43,300 bases of DNA. Source: Candidatus Methanophaga sp. AG-394-G06. GTDB lineage: Archaea; Halobacteriota; Syntropharchaeia; Alkanophagales; Methanospirareceae. Positions 16,614 to 26,495 of this stretch are shown one piece after another. A model generated the notes under the pieces. That model was given only the letters and a program-made list of their open reading frames with translations, searched no databases and had not been told where the DNA came from. The stretch's first letter is position 1. Each line of letters starts with the position of its first letter. Location of the stretch: NCBI GenBank assembly GCA_009903405.1, contig PRCZ01000009.1, forward strand, positions 1 to 43,300, written 5' to 3'. The position numbers and the translations under genes were made by a program.

Positions 16614-16625
16614 AGTTTTATATAC
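16614..16625 (+). promoter_or_regulatory. TATA box of the TIR-domain gene
   Basis: agttttatatac is a good archaeal TATA box 34-45 bases ahead of the TIR ATG. Initiation about 25 bases downstream would fall at or just past the palindrome at 16630-16647. Confidence 0.55.
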
Positions 16626-16629
16626 ACGA

Positions 16630-16647
16630 CTTAGTTATATAACTAAG
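16630..16647 (+). promoter_or_regulatory. perfect 18-bp palindrome, candidate operator of the TIR gene
   Basis: cttagttatataactaag is identical to its own reverse complement. It sits between the TATA box and a strong ribosome-binding site (aaggaggt), which it touches. The placement over the expected start of transcription is what a repressor site would show. If transcribed, it could instead form a short hairpin beside the ribosome-binding site. No regulator gene is adjacent. Confidence 0.5.
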
Positions 16648-16658
16648 GAGGTAAGGAT

Positions 16659-17357
16659 ATGAAGGTGTTCTTATGTTGTTCGGGCGACAGAAGTTATGAA
16701 GTTGCCAAAGCATTTGAGGAATGGTTACCTAAAGTAATCCAAGTCCTTGATCCGTTTATCTCGTCTGGAATACCAAAAGGTAAGCGTTGGGGAGAAGCCA
16801 TAGCAGATGAACTGGAGAAAACAAAGGTTGGTATTCTCTGTTTGACTAGAGAGAATTTAAATGCAAACTGGATTTTGTTTGAGGCAGGTGCATTGTCAAA
16901 AACTAAAGATGCTTATGTATGCACCTTTTTGCTTGACCTAAAAGCCACAGATATAGAAGAGCTTCTTGCTTCGTTTCAACACACTGCATCCAAAAAGGAG
17001 GATATTCGACAGCTAATGGATACGATTAATAAAGCGGTAAAGGAATCCGAAGAGCATTCGCTTGGTGAAAAGCTATTTAATTCAACTTTTGATACGTACT
17101 GGACGGAATTAGAAGCAACACTTAAGAGTATTAGAGCAAAATCACCAGAGGTAGTTCCGCCATCCAGAGATATGAAAGACATGGTTGAGGAAATCCTTGA
17201 AATTGCAAGAAGACAGGATGTAAAACCTTATTCTTTTTCGACATTACCACATACTCATTATCAACCTCTTAGGGAAATAGATAATCGAGATATAGTAAAA
17301 ATTCTAACAGGACGAAAAGAAGATGATACTGATAATAACGAGGATTCAGAACGATAG
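16659..17357 (+). CDS. TIR-domain protein, possible NAD-processing defence effector
   Basis: A 232-residue protein with an N-terminal TIR domain (about 1-130). KVFLCCSGDRSYEVAKAFEE forms the first strand and loop, DPFISSGIPKGKRW the BB-loop region, VGILCLTRENLNANWILFEA the region with putative catalytic Glu75, and GALSK follows. Residues 130-190 are helical and the last 40 are polar, with acidic ending EDDTDNNEDSE. Prokaryotic TIR proteins often cleave NAD+ or make signalling nucleotides in antiphage defence. No Thoeris ThsA, Argonaute or STING partner is nearby, so it is an orphan. Flanking DNA is decayed mobile sequence. Confidence 0.85.
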   Translation: MKVFLCCSGDRSYEVAKAFEEWLPKVIQVLDPFISSGIPKGKRWGEAIADELEKTKVGILCLTRENLNANWILFEAGALSKTKDAYVCTFLLDLKATDIEELLASFQHTASKKEDIRQLMDTINKAVKESEEHSLGEKLFNSTFDTYWTELEATLKSIRAKSPEVVPPSRDMKDMVEEILEIARRQDVKPYSFSTLPHTHYQPLREIDNRDIVKILTGRKEDDTDNNEDSER

Positions 17358-17852
17358 TGAACTCTGAGTGATATATTAAGACAGATCGAAGAAGGGGATA
17401 CGAAGGTAGCGAAGGATAAATTTAAGGAGTCTGTGTAGTTTCAAAGGGGGCGGGGGAAGGGAAATCAAGGAGATGGGGGGTTCATCAAAGGGATGTATAC
17501 AAGTTGTGGCGATATAATTCCAACGATCGGAACTTCTCTCAAATTCTCACGCAGGGACGAATATTCGAATATCTGAAAGGTTAAACTTACAGATTAAGAA
17601 TTCAAGAGGATTTTTTAAAATTGGTTTCGATTGTTAGAAAATCATCGCCACAACTTGGGTAGGGGATCCTCCAAAACCTACGGATGAATTTTTTGGCGAA
17701 GCTGTTTTGCTTGGTAAGGAATTGAGAAAAGAGGATACATTAGATCTAAGATGCGGAACCGCTAAAGTGCGATGTGAGAGAAAGGAAATAAAATAGAAGA
17801 TAGACTCGGAGACTGGAGAAGTGATGGACGGGGAAATATTATGGGTGGATCT
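17358..17852 (+). other. 495 bases without an intact gene; decayed coding fragments
   Basis: Just behind the TIR stop, in the same frame but after two stop codons, comes a 24-codon open stretch (LSDILRQIEEGDTKVAKDKF) without a start. At 17638-17853 another open stretch reads GDPPKPTDEFFGEAVLLGKE and is interrupted by an in-frame TAG at 17794-17796 before ending at a TAA beside the cbiB stop. Both have protein-like composition but no recognisable family. I read them as remnants of one or two lost genes. Confidence 0.45.
17500..17657. repeat. 14-bp perfect inverted repeat 130 bp apart
   Basis: caagttgtggcgat at 17500-17513 recurs as its exact reverse complement at 17644-17657. The enclosed segment holds no gene. 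It could be the ends of a small non-autonomous element or a fossil duplication. Confidence 0.5.
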
Positions 17853-18902
17853 CTAAATCAGATAATAAAAGATAACCATCATCAGGATGCAAACAAAAGC
17901 AAAAGTAATTGTACTTCTTTTCACTATTCTTATTGCTCTCACTATATGCACCGTGCTTGCAACTCCAAAGCCTTCTCCCACCGTGTAATGTCCGATCTTC
18001 TCCAGCTTCACTTTTAATGCATGGCTCATCGCGACTATTGTCAAATGCACACCTTCAGTCTCGTTCACGGTTTTCCACACATCCTTCAATTTTGCGTTAC
18101 TTGCTAATATTAACAGTCCCACGGCAATCCGTTCGGGAATGTAATTCAGCACGTCATCTGCTTTTGCCGAGAACCAGCCGAAATGAATGTATCGCCTAGT
18201 TTTATAGCCGACAACTGCATCTAAGGTATTTACTACTCGATAGACCATAGCACCAAAGACGCCGAAGAAAGCGAAATAAAAGAAGGGTGAAATAACACTA
18301 TCGGTCAAGTTCTCAGCCACCGATTCAATGGTTGCAGAGTTGAGATGCTCATCATCCAAATCAGATACGTCTCTGCTGACCATCTTTCCCACTGATGCTC
18401 GTTTCGATTCCAGATTATCCGCTTGCCACGCTTTCCGACCAAATCGTTCTAAACCACTTATCGTGAATGTCATCTTGAAAATAAGCGACCCCAAAACGAT
18501 GTATACTAGTTCTGGTAGACAAGGGAGCATTAAACATGGCAAGGAGAAGCTAGAAATTGTAAGCAGTGCATACACCACACCAAGGATCTTTTCCCTTCTC
18601 GCTCTTCCACGCCTCGTGATTCTGTCAAAGAGATACATTAACCGGCTTATCCATACGAGGGGATAATATTTTTCTATCTTCTCCGGTGGGTCGCCAAGGG
18701 TCAGGTCTATAAGTATAGCAATAGCAAAAATAAGGATCTGATCTATGAGCAATTTTCGGGTTTGTAACTGTAACGAGCTCATAAAATTCCAAAACAGAAT
18801 ATGACACAGTAGAACAAAACAAATTAGAAATAGGAAATAGAGAATAGGTAAGCCCCCTATTTGACTACGGGTTACATGGGTATGCGCTACGGGTTTTTTC
18901 AT
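17853..18902 (-). CDS. cbiB: CbiB-like cobalamin biosynthesis membrane protein, divergent
   Basis: Related to adenosylcobinamide-phosphate synthase, which attaches aminopropanol (phosphate) to adenosylcobyrate. The family core is clear: AILIDLTLGDPP, KMVSRDVSDLDDEHLNSATI, ESVAENLTDSVISPFFYF and YRVVNTLDAVVGYKTRRYIH, with several membrane helices. Two usually invariant features are altered. The HPV following the GDPP segment reads YPL. The xPSPNxG segment ahead of MAGAL reads TVNETEGVHLTIVAMSHAL. The track start adds 40 residues with an extra helix; ATG at 18782 gives a more usual N-terminus. It may be a modified CbiB or a paralogue with a changed role. A Cys-rich protein gene lies upstream. 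Confidence 0.78.
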   Translation of the reverse strand: MKKPVAHTHVTRSQIGGLPILYFLFLICFVLLCHILFWNFMSSLQLQTRKLLIDQILIFAIAILIDLTLGDPPEKIEKYYPLVWISRLMYLFDRITRRGRARREKILGVVYALLTISSFSLPCLMLPCLPELVYIVLGSLIFKMTFTISGLERFGRKAWQADNLESKRASVGKMVSRDVSDLDDEHLNSATIESVAENLTDSVISPFFYFAFFGVFGAMVYRVVNTLDAVVGYKTRRYIHFGWFSAKADDVLNYIPERIAVGLLILASNAKLKDVWKTVNETEGVHLTIVAMSHALKVKLEKIGHYTVGEGFGVASTVHIVRAIRIVKRSTITFAFVCILMMVIFYYLI

Positions 18903-18937
18903 TGTAGATAAAGTACAACTACTACCTATTTATTTTA

Positions 18938-18998
18938 GGACGCTGATTTACACGGATTTACACTGATTTGATTTCATCTGCGTTCATCTGTGTCAATA
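18938..18998. repeat. dispersed intergenic repeat (gatttacacggatttacac type)
   Basis: The gap between the Cys-rich gene and cbiB contains ggacgctgatttacacgg followed by related 11-base steps ending in catctgtgtcaat. It resembles the gcagattaacgcagattaac repeat at 33949. Such sequences recur in intergenic positions of this window; no function is evident. Confidence 0.45.
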
Positions 18999-19020
18999 TT
19001 TATTTAATTTTAGTTGGATA

Positions 19021-19416
19021 TTATGATTTCTTGTTTGCATTTTGTATTGAGCCATTGCGCGTATTAGGTGGAAACTTCTTCTTTAAAATCGCAAATATCT
19101 TCTTTACGTCATCCTTTTTTTCTATGTCGTCAACAGTTTCTATTCCATTTTTCTTGAACTCACCCATAAGCGCCGTTGCTACTTCTGATTTATGCAACCA
19201 GTAACAATCAGAGCACCCCCATATACGTCCCCCTTCTTTTGTCTTGACCCATTCACCGCCGGTTTGCCAGTCGCAACAGGGATAAAAAGGGCAGAAACAC
19301 CACGTGCAATCCTGACCCGTAAAATGGCAGGGATAGTAATCGCACGTTTCGTCCGATCCCACAATAATCTTATTTTCCATTATCTTCTTTAGATGGTTGT
19401 AAGCAAGTGGATGCAT
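19021..19416 (-). CDS. Cys-rich small-domain protein, leader interrupted by an IS
   Basis: A protein of 131 residues from ATG 19416 (MHPLAYNHLKK). The N-terminal 75 residues hold many cysteines: CDYYPCHFTGQDCTWCFCPF, then YPCCDW and GCSDCYW, matching the Cys_rich_small (PF04071-like) metal-binding pattern found alone or attached to archaeal cobamide enzymes. The C-terminus is a charged helical region. The track's first 21 codons come from the end of the inserted IS1182-type element. Restoring the target site gives no alternative start, so the insertion lies in the 5' leader and separates the gene from its native promoter. Proximity to cbiB suggests cobamide metabolism, by inference. Confidence 0.75.
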   Translation of the reverse strand: MHPLAYNHLKKIMENKIIVGSDETCDYYPCHFTGQDCTWCFCPFYPCCDWQTGGEWVKTKEGGRIWGCSDCYWLHKSEVATALMGEFKKNGIETVDDIEKKDDVKKIFAILKKKFPPNTRNGSIQNANKKS

Positions 19417-19430
19417 GTTTATACTCTCTG

Positions 19431-21353
19431 CAGGCTGTCCCACAAATAAATTATAGAATTTTATTGTACATAAAGACAATGACCGTAAATCAACATAAAT
19501 CGAAAGTTCATGACACTCCGAGAGGAAATATGAATAAAAACCTAAATACTTGATACCCTAAATGCAAAATTAGCTACCAAACCCTTAATATTACATAATG
19601 TAGCCACACTACCACCTAATTTACCCCACATCACCCTCAGATTATGAGCTGTGCACACAAGATTATGCTCTATCCGCACGTTTTCTAGCCCTCTTGTATA
19701 AAACTCCCGAAACTTCATATTTTGCTTTATGTTGCCGAAGGGCCATTCAACTGTCTCCTTACGCTTCTTGTATTCCTCTTTCCCTTTCTCGGAACACATT
19801 TTACCTGCCATCCGCCTACGTTCTGCCTCGTAGTCATCGCTCGTGATCTTTCTTTGTTTGCTTTTACCGGCACATTCCTCCTTGAAAGGACATTCTCCAC
19901 AGTTTGCACCATAATAGGAGTACTGTAGCTTACCTTTATACTCGTACTCCCCCTTTCTGGTGAGTATCTCACCATTAGGGCATATAAATTGGTCATTCAC
20001 TTCATCATACACAAACTTGTCTTTCGAGTAAGGACCGTCTTTTACCTTCTTTCCATTCATCTTCTGGGCCTGCTGGCTGTCCGGAATATAGCCATCCACC
20101 CCTTCCTTCTCCAAATACCGCAGGTTGGGACCGTTGAAGTAGCCATTATCCATACTCACCTTTGTCCATTCTGGCAAGCCATCTATGTTCTCAACCGCCA
20201 TTTCTAGCTGCGGTTGCAACTGGTAATGGTCAGTACAGTCCTGAGTAACCTCATTAGCAAGAACTATCCCAGAACCGTGGTCTACCGTTATCTGAGGGTT
20301 GTATGATAACTCTTTACGTTTCTTCTTGTTCTCCATAAATCGAGATTCCGGGTCGGTTATGCTGACGACACCTTGTCCACTCTTTGTAAGCTCTTCCTCA
20401 GCCTTATCGAGCTTTTTCATTATTGCCGCCTTATCTTTTTCATCACCAAGCACATGCTGCACGATAATTTTCTTCGCCGTGCCCTTCATTTTCTGACCGG
20501 AAGCTTCTTCAATCTCCTTTATCTTCTCACGAATCTTCTCCTGCGTATTGAGTTCGGGAGGCAGCTCGTCACCTCTCTTATCTCCATAGAGCTTGTCCTC
20601 CTCTTTATCTATCGCAATCCCTCTCGCTATTATTCTTCTTATCCTCTCTATCTCTTCCTTACTCAGCGTGTGCTTGTTTGAAGCATTTGCTTTCATCTTG
20701 GTACCATCGGTTGATATGTGCACTAAGTTAAGTATTCCTAATGCTTTAGCAATCGTGACGGTTTCCTTGAACGCCGCTTCAATTAGTCCTTCACACTCCT
20801 TTTTAAAATTGCATATCGTTCGGAAATCAGGCTTCTCATGCCCTGTTAGATACATATACACTACGTTCTCATGAGCTAGCTTTGCTATCTTTCTCGAAGA
20901 CCAAATGGCATCAGCAGACGCCATTATCACTATTCTTAGCAACATCCGCCGGGAATATGCAGGATTCCCCGGTCCAGAACTGTACTTCTGCTCAATTTCA
21001 CCAACGTCCATGTTATCCACTACTACCTCTACCAAGTTGCAAATATGATCTTCTGGTATGAGTTCACTAACAGCAAGGGGCAATAGCCAAGATTGCCCTA
21101 TTTTATCGCTTCGTATCGCCATCCGTTACAATCACCTCGTTTTTATAACTAAAGAATAGTTGTGCATGCCATAATAAAAACCTTTCGGTTTAATTTCGGT
21201 TAGAACTAAGATACGCATTCTTCTAAGTGGTGTTTTTGCAATTTGAGAAAAGTCTGGCTATAAATGTGCATTGTGTTAGAAAGAAAGCGTTTTTCAGATT
21301 TTTGTACTATTGTATAATTTCTATTGGTTGTTGGGTAATTATGGGACAGCCTG
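19431..21353 (-). mobile_element. IS1182-type insertion sequence, apparently intact
   Basis: The element is about 1.92 kb. The ends are a 15-bp inverted repeat with one mismatch: caggctgtcccacaa on the left, and on the right ttatgggacagcctg at 21339-21353. A 4-bp target duplication tctg flanks it at 19427-19430 and 21354-21357. One full transposase gene lies inside on the minus strand. Intact ends, target duplication and gene suggest a recent insertion. Confidence 0.85.
19542..21122 (-). CDS. IS1182-family transposase
   Basis: A 526-residue DDE transposase with an N-terminal helix-turn-helix-like DUF772 region (PAYSRRMLLRIVIMASADAI, HEKPDFRTICNFKKE). Catalytic-type acidic residues sit in HISTDGTKMKANASN, KVSMDNGYFNGPNLRYLEKE and the late TVEWPFGNIKQNMKFREF. 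A Cys cluster typical of the family (CGECPFKEEC) precedes the last acidic motif. The length is full for the family and no internal stop occurs, so it is probably functional. Confidence 0.93.
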   Translation of the reverse strand: MAIRSDKIGQSWLLPLAVSELIPEDHICNLVEVVVDNMDVGEIEQKYSSGPGNPAYSRRMLLRIVIMASADAIWSSRKIAKLAHENVVYMYLTGHEKPDFRTICNFKKECEGLIEAAFKETVTIAKALGILNLVHISTDGTKMKANASNKHTLSKEEIERIRRIIARGIAIDKEEDKLYGDKRGDELPPELNTQEKIREKIKEIEEASGQKMKGTAKKIIVQHVLGDEKDKAAIMKKLDKAEEELTKSGQGVVSITDPESRFMENKKKRKELSYNPQITVDHGSGIVLANEVTQDCTDHYQLQPQLEMAVENIDGLPEWTKVSMDNGYFNGPNLRYLEKEGVDGYIPDSQQAQKMNGKKVKDGPYSKDKFVYDEVNDQFICPNGEILTRKGEYEYKGKLQYSYYGANCGECPFKEECAGKSKQRKITSDDYEAERRRMAGKMCSEKGKEEYKKRKETVEWPFGNIKQNMKFREFYTRGLENVRIEHNLVCTAHNLRVMWGKLGGSVATLCNIKGLVANFAFRVSSI

Positions 21354-21472
21354 TCTGCGTCTAAACTATTTAGGTATGTGTCGGTCTAATTTAAAAACAT
21401 GCAAAAATTGGACGGAGATAGAGCAAAAAAAGTAGTAAGCGTGGATTCTACTGCTTGGATTTATCTGCCTAC

Positions 21473-22567
21473 CTACACCTCGCGCTCCCTCTTTGTTATC
21501 GTATCTCGCGCATACCACGAGATTCGCACACCAACAAGATATAGGCAAATTGCACCGAGAATGGAGAAGAAGAGGTATTGATAGCCTACTAGGGGCTCTT
21601 CGCTTAACAACAAGATTATACACTCGCTCCCACCCCATATAACCAGCCCGGAAGCAACTACAGAGAATAATATGGTCCACTGACGCACAATTTTTTCCCC
21701 TTCTATGAGCATATTTATTATCCCCCCTATGATTGGTGCGAGTGCTGCCCCCATATACCACCATATCGACCACTTGACGTAATACGTAAAACCCAGGAAT
21801 ATATGCTCGCTGGACTCGGGCATTTGTGTAATGCCAAGAATACCCTTTGAGGTGCCAACTAAGATTAGCACAACTGCACAGATATACACGACAATAGTTA
21901 TCTTACCGCTGTATAATGACTGCTTCGCACTCTCGAAGAGATTTTTTAGAATATTTTCACGCCCCAATCCCTTAAGCAGCATGTAAATCCCTAAAAATGC
22001 TAAAACTAACCCCATCACTTGACCGGACATCCCAAACAGTAAAGAAATGGCTAAGAGGAACAAAAAGAGACCTAGGGGTGGCAAGAACGTACGAGAAAAC
22101 TTCGGATCCTCGAATAATCGCTTGATTACATAAAACGTGCTTTCTAAATGCTCACTCTGCTTCACTACTACCCGCCGCACAGAATCTATCTTCACCCGTG
22201 ATTGGATAATAGGTACGATCGATTCGTCCTCGGCACCGTCACTCACGAGAATTGCGGTATCTGATCCAAATTTAGACAGAACCTCATCCAGCTCTTTCCC
22301 TATCTTCCTATCGGATGTGACTCCGACTTTCTTATCGCCTGCGACCAAAATGATCTCAGCCTCAACATCCTCTTCAATCAACCGATCGTATACACTTATA
22401 GCATAAAATATGGCATTCACATCAGAATCTTCAGAATCGGCAAGTGCTAATTTTGTCGCGGCAGATAAACTCGCTTCTTTTCCTATAATTGGCGTATCTA
22501 AACCGGCTTTCTCTCCTATATCATTATCTCGGTCTACGCAAATAACAATCGTCTTAGACTTATCCAT
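21473..22567 (-). CDS. DUF373 family membrane protein
   Basis: A 364-residue archaeal DUF373 protein. The N-terminal 150 residues are soluble and Rossmann-like (KTIVICVDRDNDIGEKAG, DTPIIGKEASLSAATKLALA, SDGAEDESIVPIIQSR). The C-terminal part has about six membrane helices with a GRENILKNLFESAK loop. The family is widespread in archaea and its function is unknown. About 350 bases, including the IS1182 right end and its flank, lie between its stop and the transposase gene. I see no other gene in that stretch. Confidence 0.9.
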   Translation of the reverse strand: MDKSKTIVICVDRDNDIGEKAGLDTPIIGKEASLSAATKLALADSEDSDVNAIFYAISVYDRLIEEDVEAEIILVAGDKKVGVTSDRKIGKELDEVLSKFGSDTAILVSDGAEDESIVPIIQSRVKIDSVRRVVVKQSEHLESTFYVIKRLFEDPKFSRTFLPPLGLFLFLLAISLLFGMSGQVMGLVLAFLGIYMLLKGLGRENILKNLFESAKQSLYSGKITIVVYICAVVLILVGTSKGILGITQMPESSEHIFLGFTYYVKWSIWWYMGAALAPIIGGIINMLIEGEKIVRQWTILFSVVASGLVIWGGSECIILLLSEEPLVGYQYLFFSILGAICLYLVGVRISWYARDTITKREREV

Positions 22568-22607
22568 TTGCTATTATTAGTTATCGCCACATCCTATAAA
22601 AACTTTT

Positions 22608-24067
<1,460 letters not shown>

Positions 24068-24071
<4 letters not shown>

Positions 24072-25099
24072 ATTGACCAATACCTTCTTTGCACCCCTTT
24101 TATCTCTTCCACTCGCTTCACCACACCGCTACTTACCATATCTGCTCTTCTCCTTTCCCTACGGGACAAAAGAGAATTGAATACAGATACGGCGGATTTT
24201 GCAATAGCATCCAGATTATATCCTCCCTCTAAGGTTATTACTATCTTACCGTTGCAGTTCTTTTCTGCTATTTCCTTTATCAGATCCATAAAAAGTCCGA
24301 ATCCACGAGTGGTCACGTTCATTGATGCTAACGGATCTGCAACATGCGCATCAAATCCTGCAGATACAAGCACAAATTCGGGTTCAAACTCCTTTGCTAT
24401 CGGCACTAAAACATTATTTAGTGCATATAAATAGCCTGCGTCATCAGTACCGGCTGGTAGTGGGACATTAACAGTAAAACCATCACCTTTGCCTTTACCT
24501 ACTTCATCTATCCATCCAGTGCCGGGATAATGGGGATATTGATGTGTGGAGAAATACAATACAGAAGGGTCATCAAAGAACACCTCCTGTGTGCCATTAC
24601 CGTGATGCACATCCAAGTCTACAATCAAAATGCGGTTAGCACAATATCGCCTCTTTAAATGCTCGGCGGCAATCGCAATATTATTAAATATGCAGAATCC
24701 CCTACCTCGGTTCCAGGTAGCATGATGGCCCGGCGGTCTTACCAAAGCAAAAATGTGTTTCAGGTTATTAGAGTCATCCATTACTTCATCAGTTGCTTTT
24801 ATTACGCCACCTGCGGAAAGCAATGCTATTTCATAGCTTTCAGTACATAAAGGCGTATCTGGATCAAGCAACCCTCCTCCTTCTTTACACATCCTTTCCA
24901 CGCCTTTCATATAGGCGTCCGTATGCACATAGGCTATTTGCTCTTTCGATGCTTTCACGGGTAGAACCTTTTTCATCTTCTCCGTAACACCCGCTTCTTT
25001 CAGCTCAGACATTATGTGTATCAGTCGTTCTGCGCTCTCGGGATGAGCCCCCGTGTCATGCTTCAAATAATCATCATGATAGACGAACCCCGTATCCAT
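24068..25099 (-). CDS. histone deacetylase / acetoin utilisation family protein
   Basis: A 343-residue zinc deacetylase of the class II HDAC-like family. Motifs in order: HPESAERL near 19, the charge-relay segment ALVRPPGHHATWNRGRGFCI (about 130-150), DLDVHHGNGTQEVFFDD with zinc ligands, GFDAHVADPLASM and the tyrosine motif LEGGYNLDAIA. The substrate is unknown; acetyl-lysine of chromatin proteins such as Alba or acetyl-polyamines are the family's options. It shares an ATGA junction with purF, suggesting coupled translation. Confidence 0.93.
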
Positions 25100-25247
25100 C
25101 TTGTCTCTCTCTTTTTAATTGCAAATAAAATATATCAGACCTTTATTAGGTAGGAAAGGTTTACAAAAGAAAAAGGTTTTTCTTTTTAAAAAGACACTAG
25201 AGATATAACTTAACTTTGAGTACTAGTTATAGGTGGCAAGAGCAAAT

Positions 25248-25772
25248 ATGAAAAAAGCATTGATAGAAACGGGTAAAAGTTTGGCTGAGGCGTTAATAAT
25301 CGTTGCGATAATAATTGTGGTTGCATATGCGGCTACAGGGACATGGCATATTGGATTTGCAGTCGAATCTGGCAGTATGTTGCCAAATATGAAGGTAGGC
25401 GATTTGATCTTCGTGCAGGCACCGCAACGCACAGACATTATAACATGCGAAGAAGGCAAATTGGCTGATTATAAGTCATTCAACGGTTACGGAGATGTGA
25501 TTATATATCGTCCGAATGGTCTTTCCTCCTCAACACCAATAATACATCGGGCGATGTATTGGGTGGAGAAAGAAGGGCAGATGCCAAATGGGAGACCTGC
25601 CCCTCACGAAGGTTACATAACCAAAGGCGATAATAACGCCGGCTATGACCAGCCAAATCTGCAGCCGGTGAAACCCGAATGGGTTGTAGCAATAGCGAAG
25701 GCAAGGGCCCCTTACTTAGGGTATCCGTCTCTTATATTGAAAAATCCTTCTATTCTCAAAGAATGGTTTTAA
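25248..25772 (+). CDS. archaeal signal peptidase I (S26B)
   Basis: A 174-residue membrane peptidase that removes signal peptides from exported proteins. One N-terminal membrane helix (AEALIIVAIIIVVAYAA) is followed by the nucleophile in VESGSMLPNMKVGD (Ser43) and by His in IIHRAMYWVE, the archaeal/ER Ser-His type without the bacterial lysine. Box TKGDNNAGYDQP is intact. I use ATG 25248, with aggtgg 11 bases upstream; the track's GTG 25233 overlaps that site. The C-terminal membrane helix of some relatives is absent. Confidence 0.92.
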   Translation: MKKALIETGKSLAEALIIVAIIIVVAYAATGTWHIGFAVESGSMLPNMKVGDLIFVQAPQRTDIITCEEGKLADYKSFNGYGDVIIYRPNGLSSSTPIIHRAMYWVEKEGQMPNGRPAPHEGYITKGDNNAGYDQPNLQPVKPEWVVAIAKARAPYLGYPSLILKNPSILKEWF

Positions 25773-25834
25773 AACGTTTGGTGATGCTGATGTTGAATAA
25801 GGGTTTTTATGTATATAGGGAGTAATAGAGAAGT

Positions 25835-26356
25835 ATGGGAAATAAACCAGCGCGAATGTACACTAAGGTGACAGGAGCTGCGAATGTGCGAAAGAAATAC
25901 ATGGGTGGAATACCAGGGAGCAAGATAACCATTTTCGATATGGGTAACCTCAGTAGAGAGTTTCCGGTTTCTTTATCCTTAGTTGCAAAGGAAGCATGTC
26001 AGATAAGGCATAACGCATTAGAAGCGGCGCGGATATTTTCTAATAGATTCCTAGCACAGGGCGTAGGGCGAAGTAATTACTACCTGAAGATACGGGTGTA
26101 TCCGCATCACGTGCTGAGAGAGAACAAATTAGCGGTTGGTGCTGGTGCGGACCGGATCTCAAGTGGTATGCGGCACGCATTTGGGCGACCGATAGGCACA
26201 GCAGCGAGGGTGAAGCGCGGACAAAAGCTAGTTAGTGTCAGTGTAGAGGCTCAGGATGTCGGGGATGCAAAGGAAGCTTTGAAACGGGCAGGACATAAGC
26301 TTCCCACACCATGCAAGATCGTAGTAGATAAAGGCGAGGATTTATTAGCGTTGTAA
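25835..26356 (+). CDS. rpl10e: 50S ribosomal protein L10e (uL16)
   Basis: A 173-residue archaeal L10e: ARMYTKVTGAANVRKKYMGG at the N-terminus, EACQIRHNALEAARIFSNRF, the YYLKIRVYPHHVLRENK segment and SSGMRHAFGRPIGTAARVK. It binds near the tRNA corridor of the large subunit. A TATA-like tttttatgtatata lies about 27 bases ahead of the ATG, so the leader must be short. About 140 AT-rich bases without a gene follow. Confidence 0.96.
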   Translation: MGNKPARMYTKVTGAANVRKKYMGGIPGSKITIFDMGNLSREFPVSLSLVAKEACQIRHNALEAARIFSNRFLAQGVGRSNYYLKIRVYPHHVLRENKLAVGAGADRISSGMRHAFGRPIGTAARVKRGQKLVSVSVEAQDVGDAKEALKRAGHKLPTPCKIVVDKGEDLLAL

Positions 26357-26495
26357 ATAAAATAGAATTATAAATAACGTAAAAATCTAGGTGATCTGTG
26401 GCTAAAATGCTTTCTTTCAAAAAGTTTTAAAAGCTTTACCAAAGAAATTTTATTCTGTATATACCATTAAATAGAAAAATTATGGAGACGAAAAG

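Noticed and set aside
16433-16627. Minus-strand ORF of 64 aa in the gap before the TIR gene
   Set aside because: A neighbouring minus-strand frame matches an integrase-core transposase ending, so this listed frame is a shadow.
17794-17796. In-frame TAG as a possible pyrrolysine codon
   Set aside because: The surrounding frame has no start, another TAG precedes it at 17635, and no pyl or methylamine gene is nearby; decay explains it better.
18625-18822. Small minus-strand ORF over the cbiB N-terminal region
   Set aside because: It overlaps the family-matching frame of cbiB and shows no recognisable motif.
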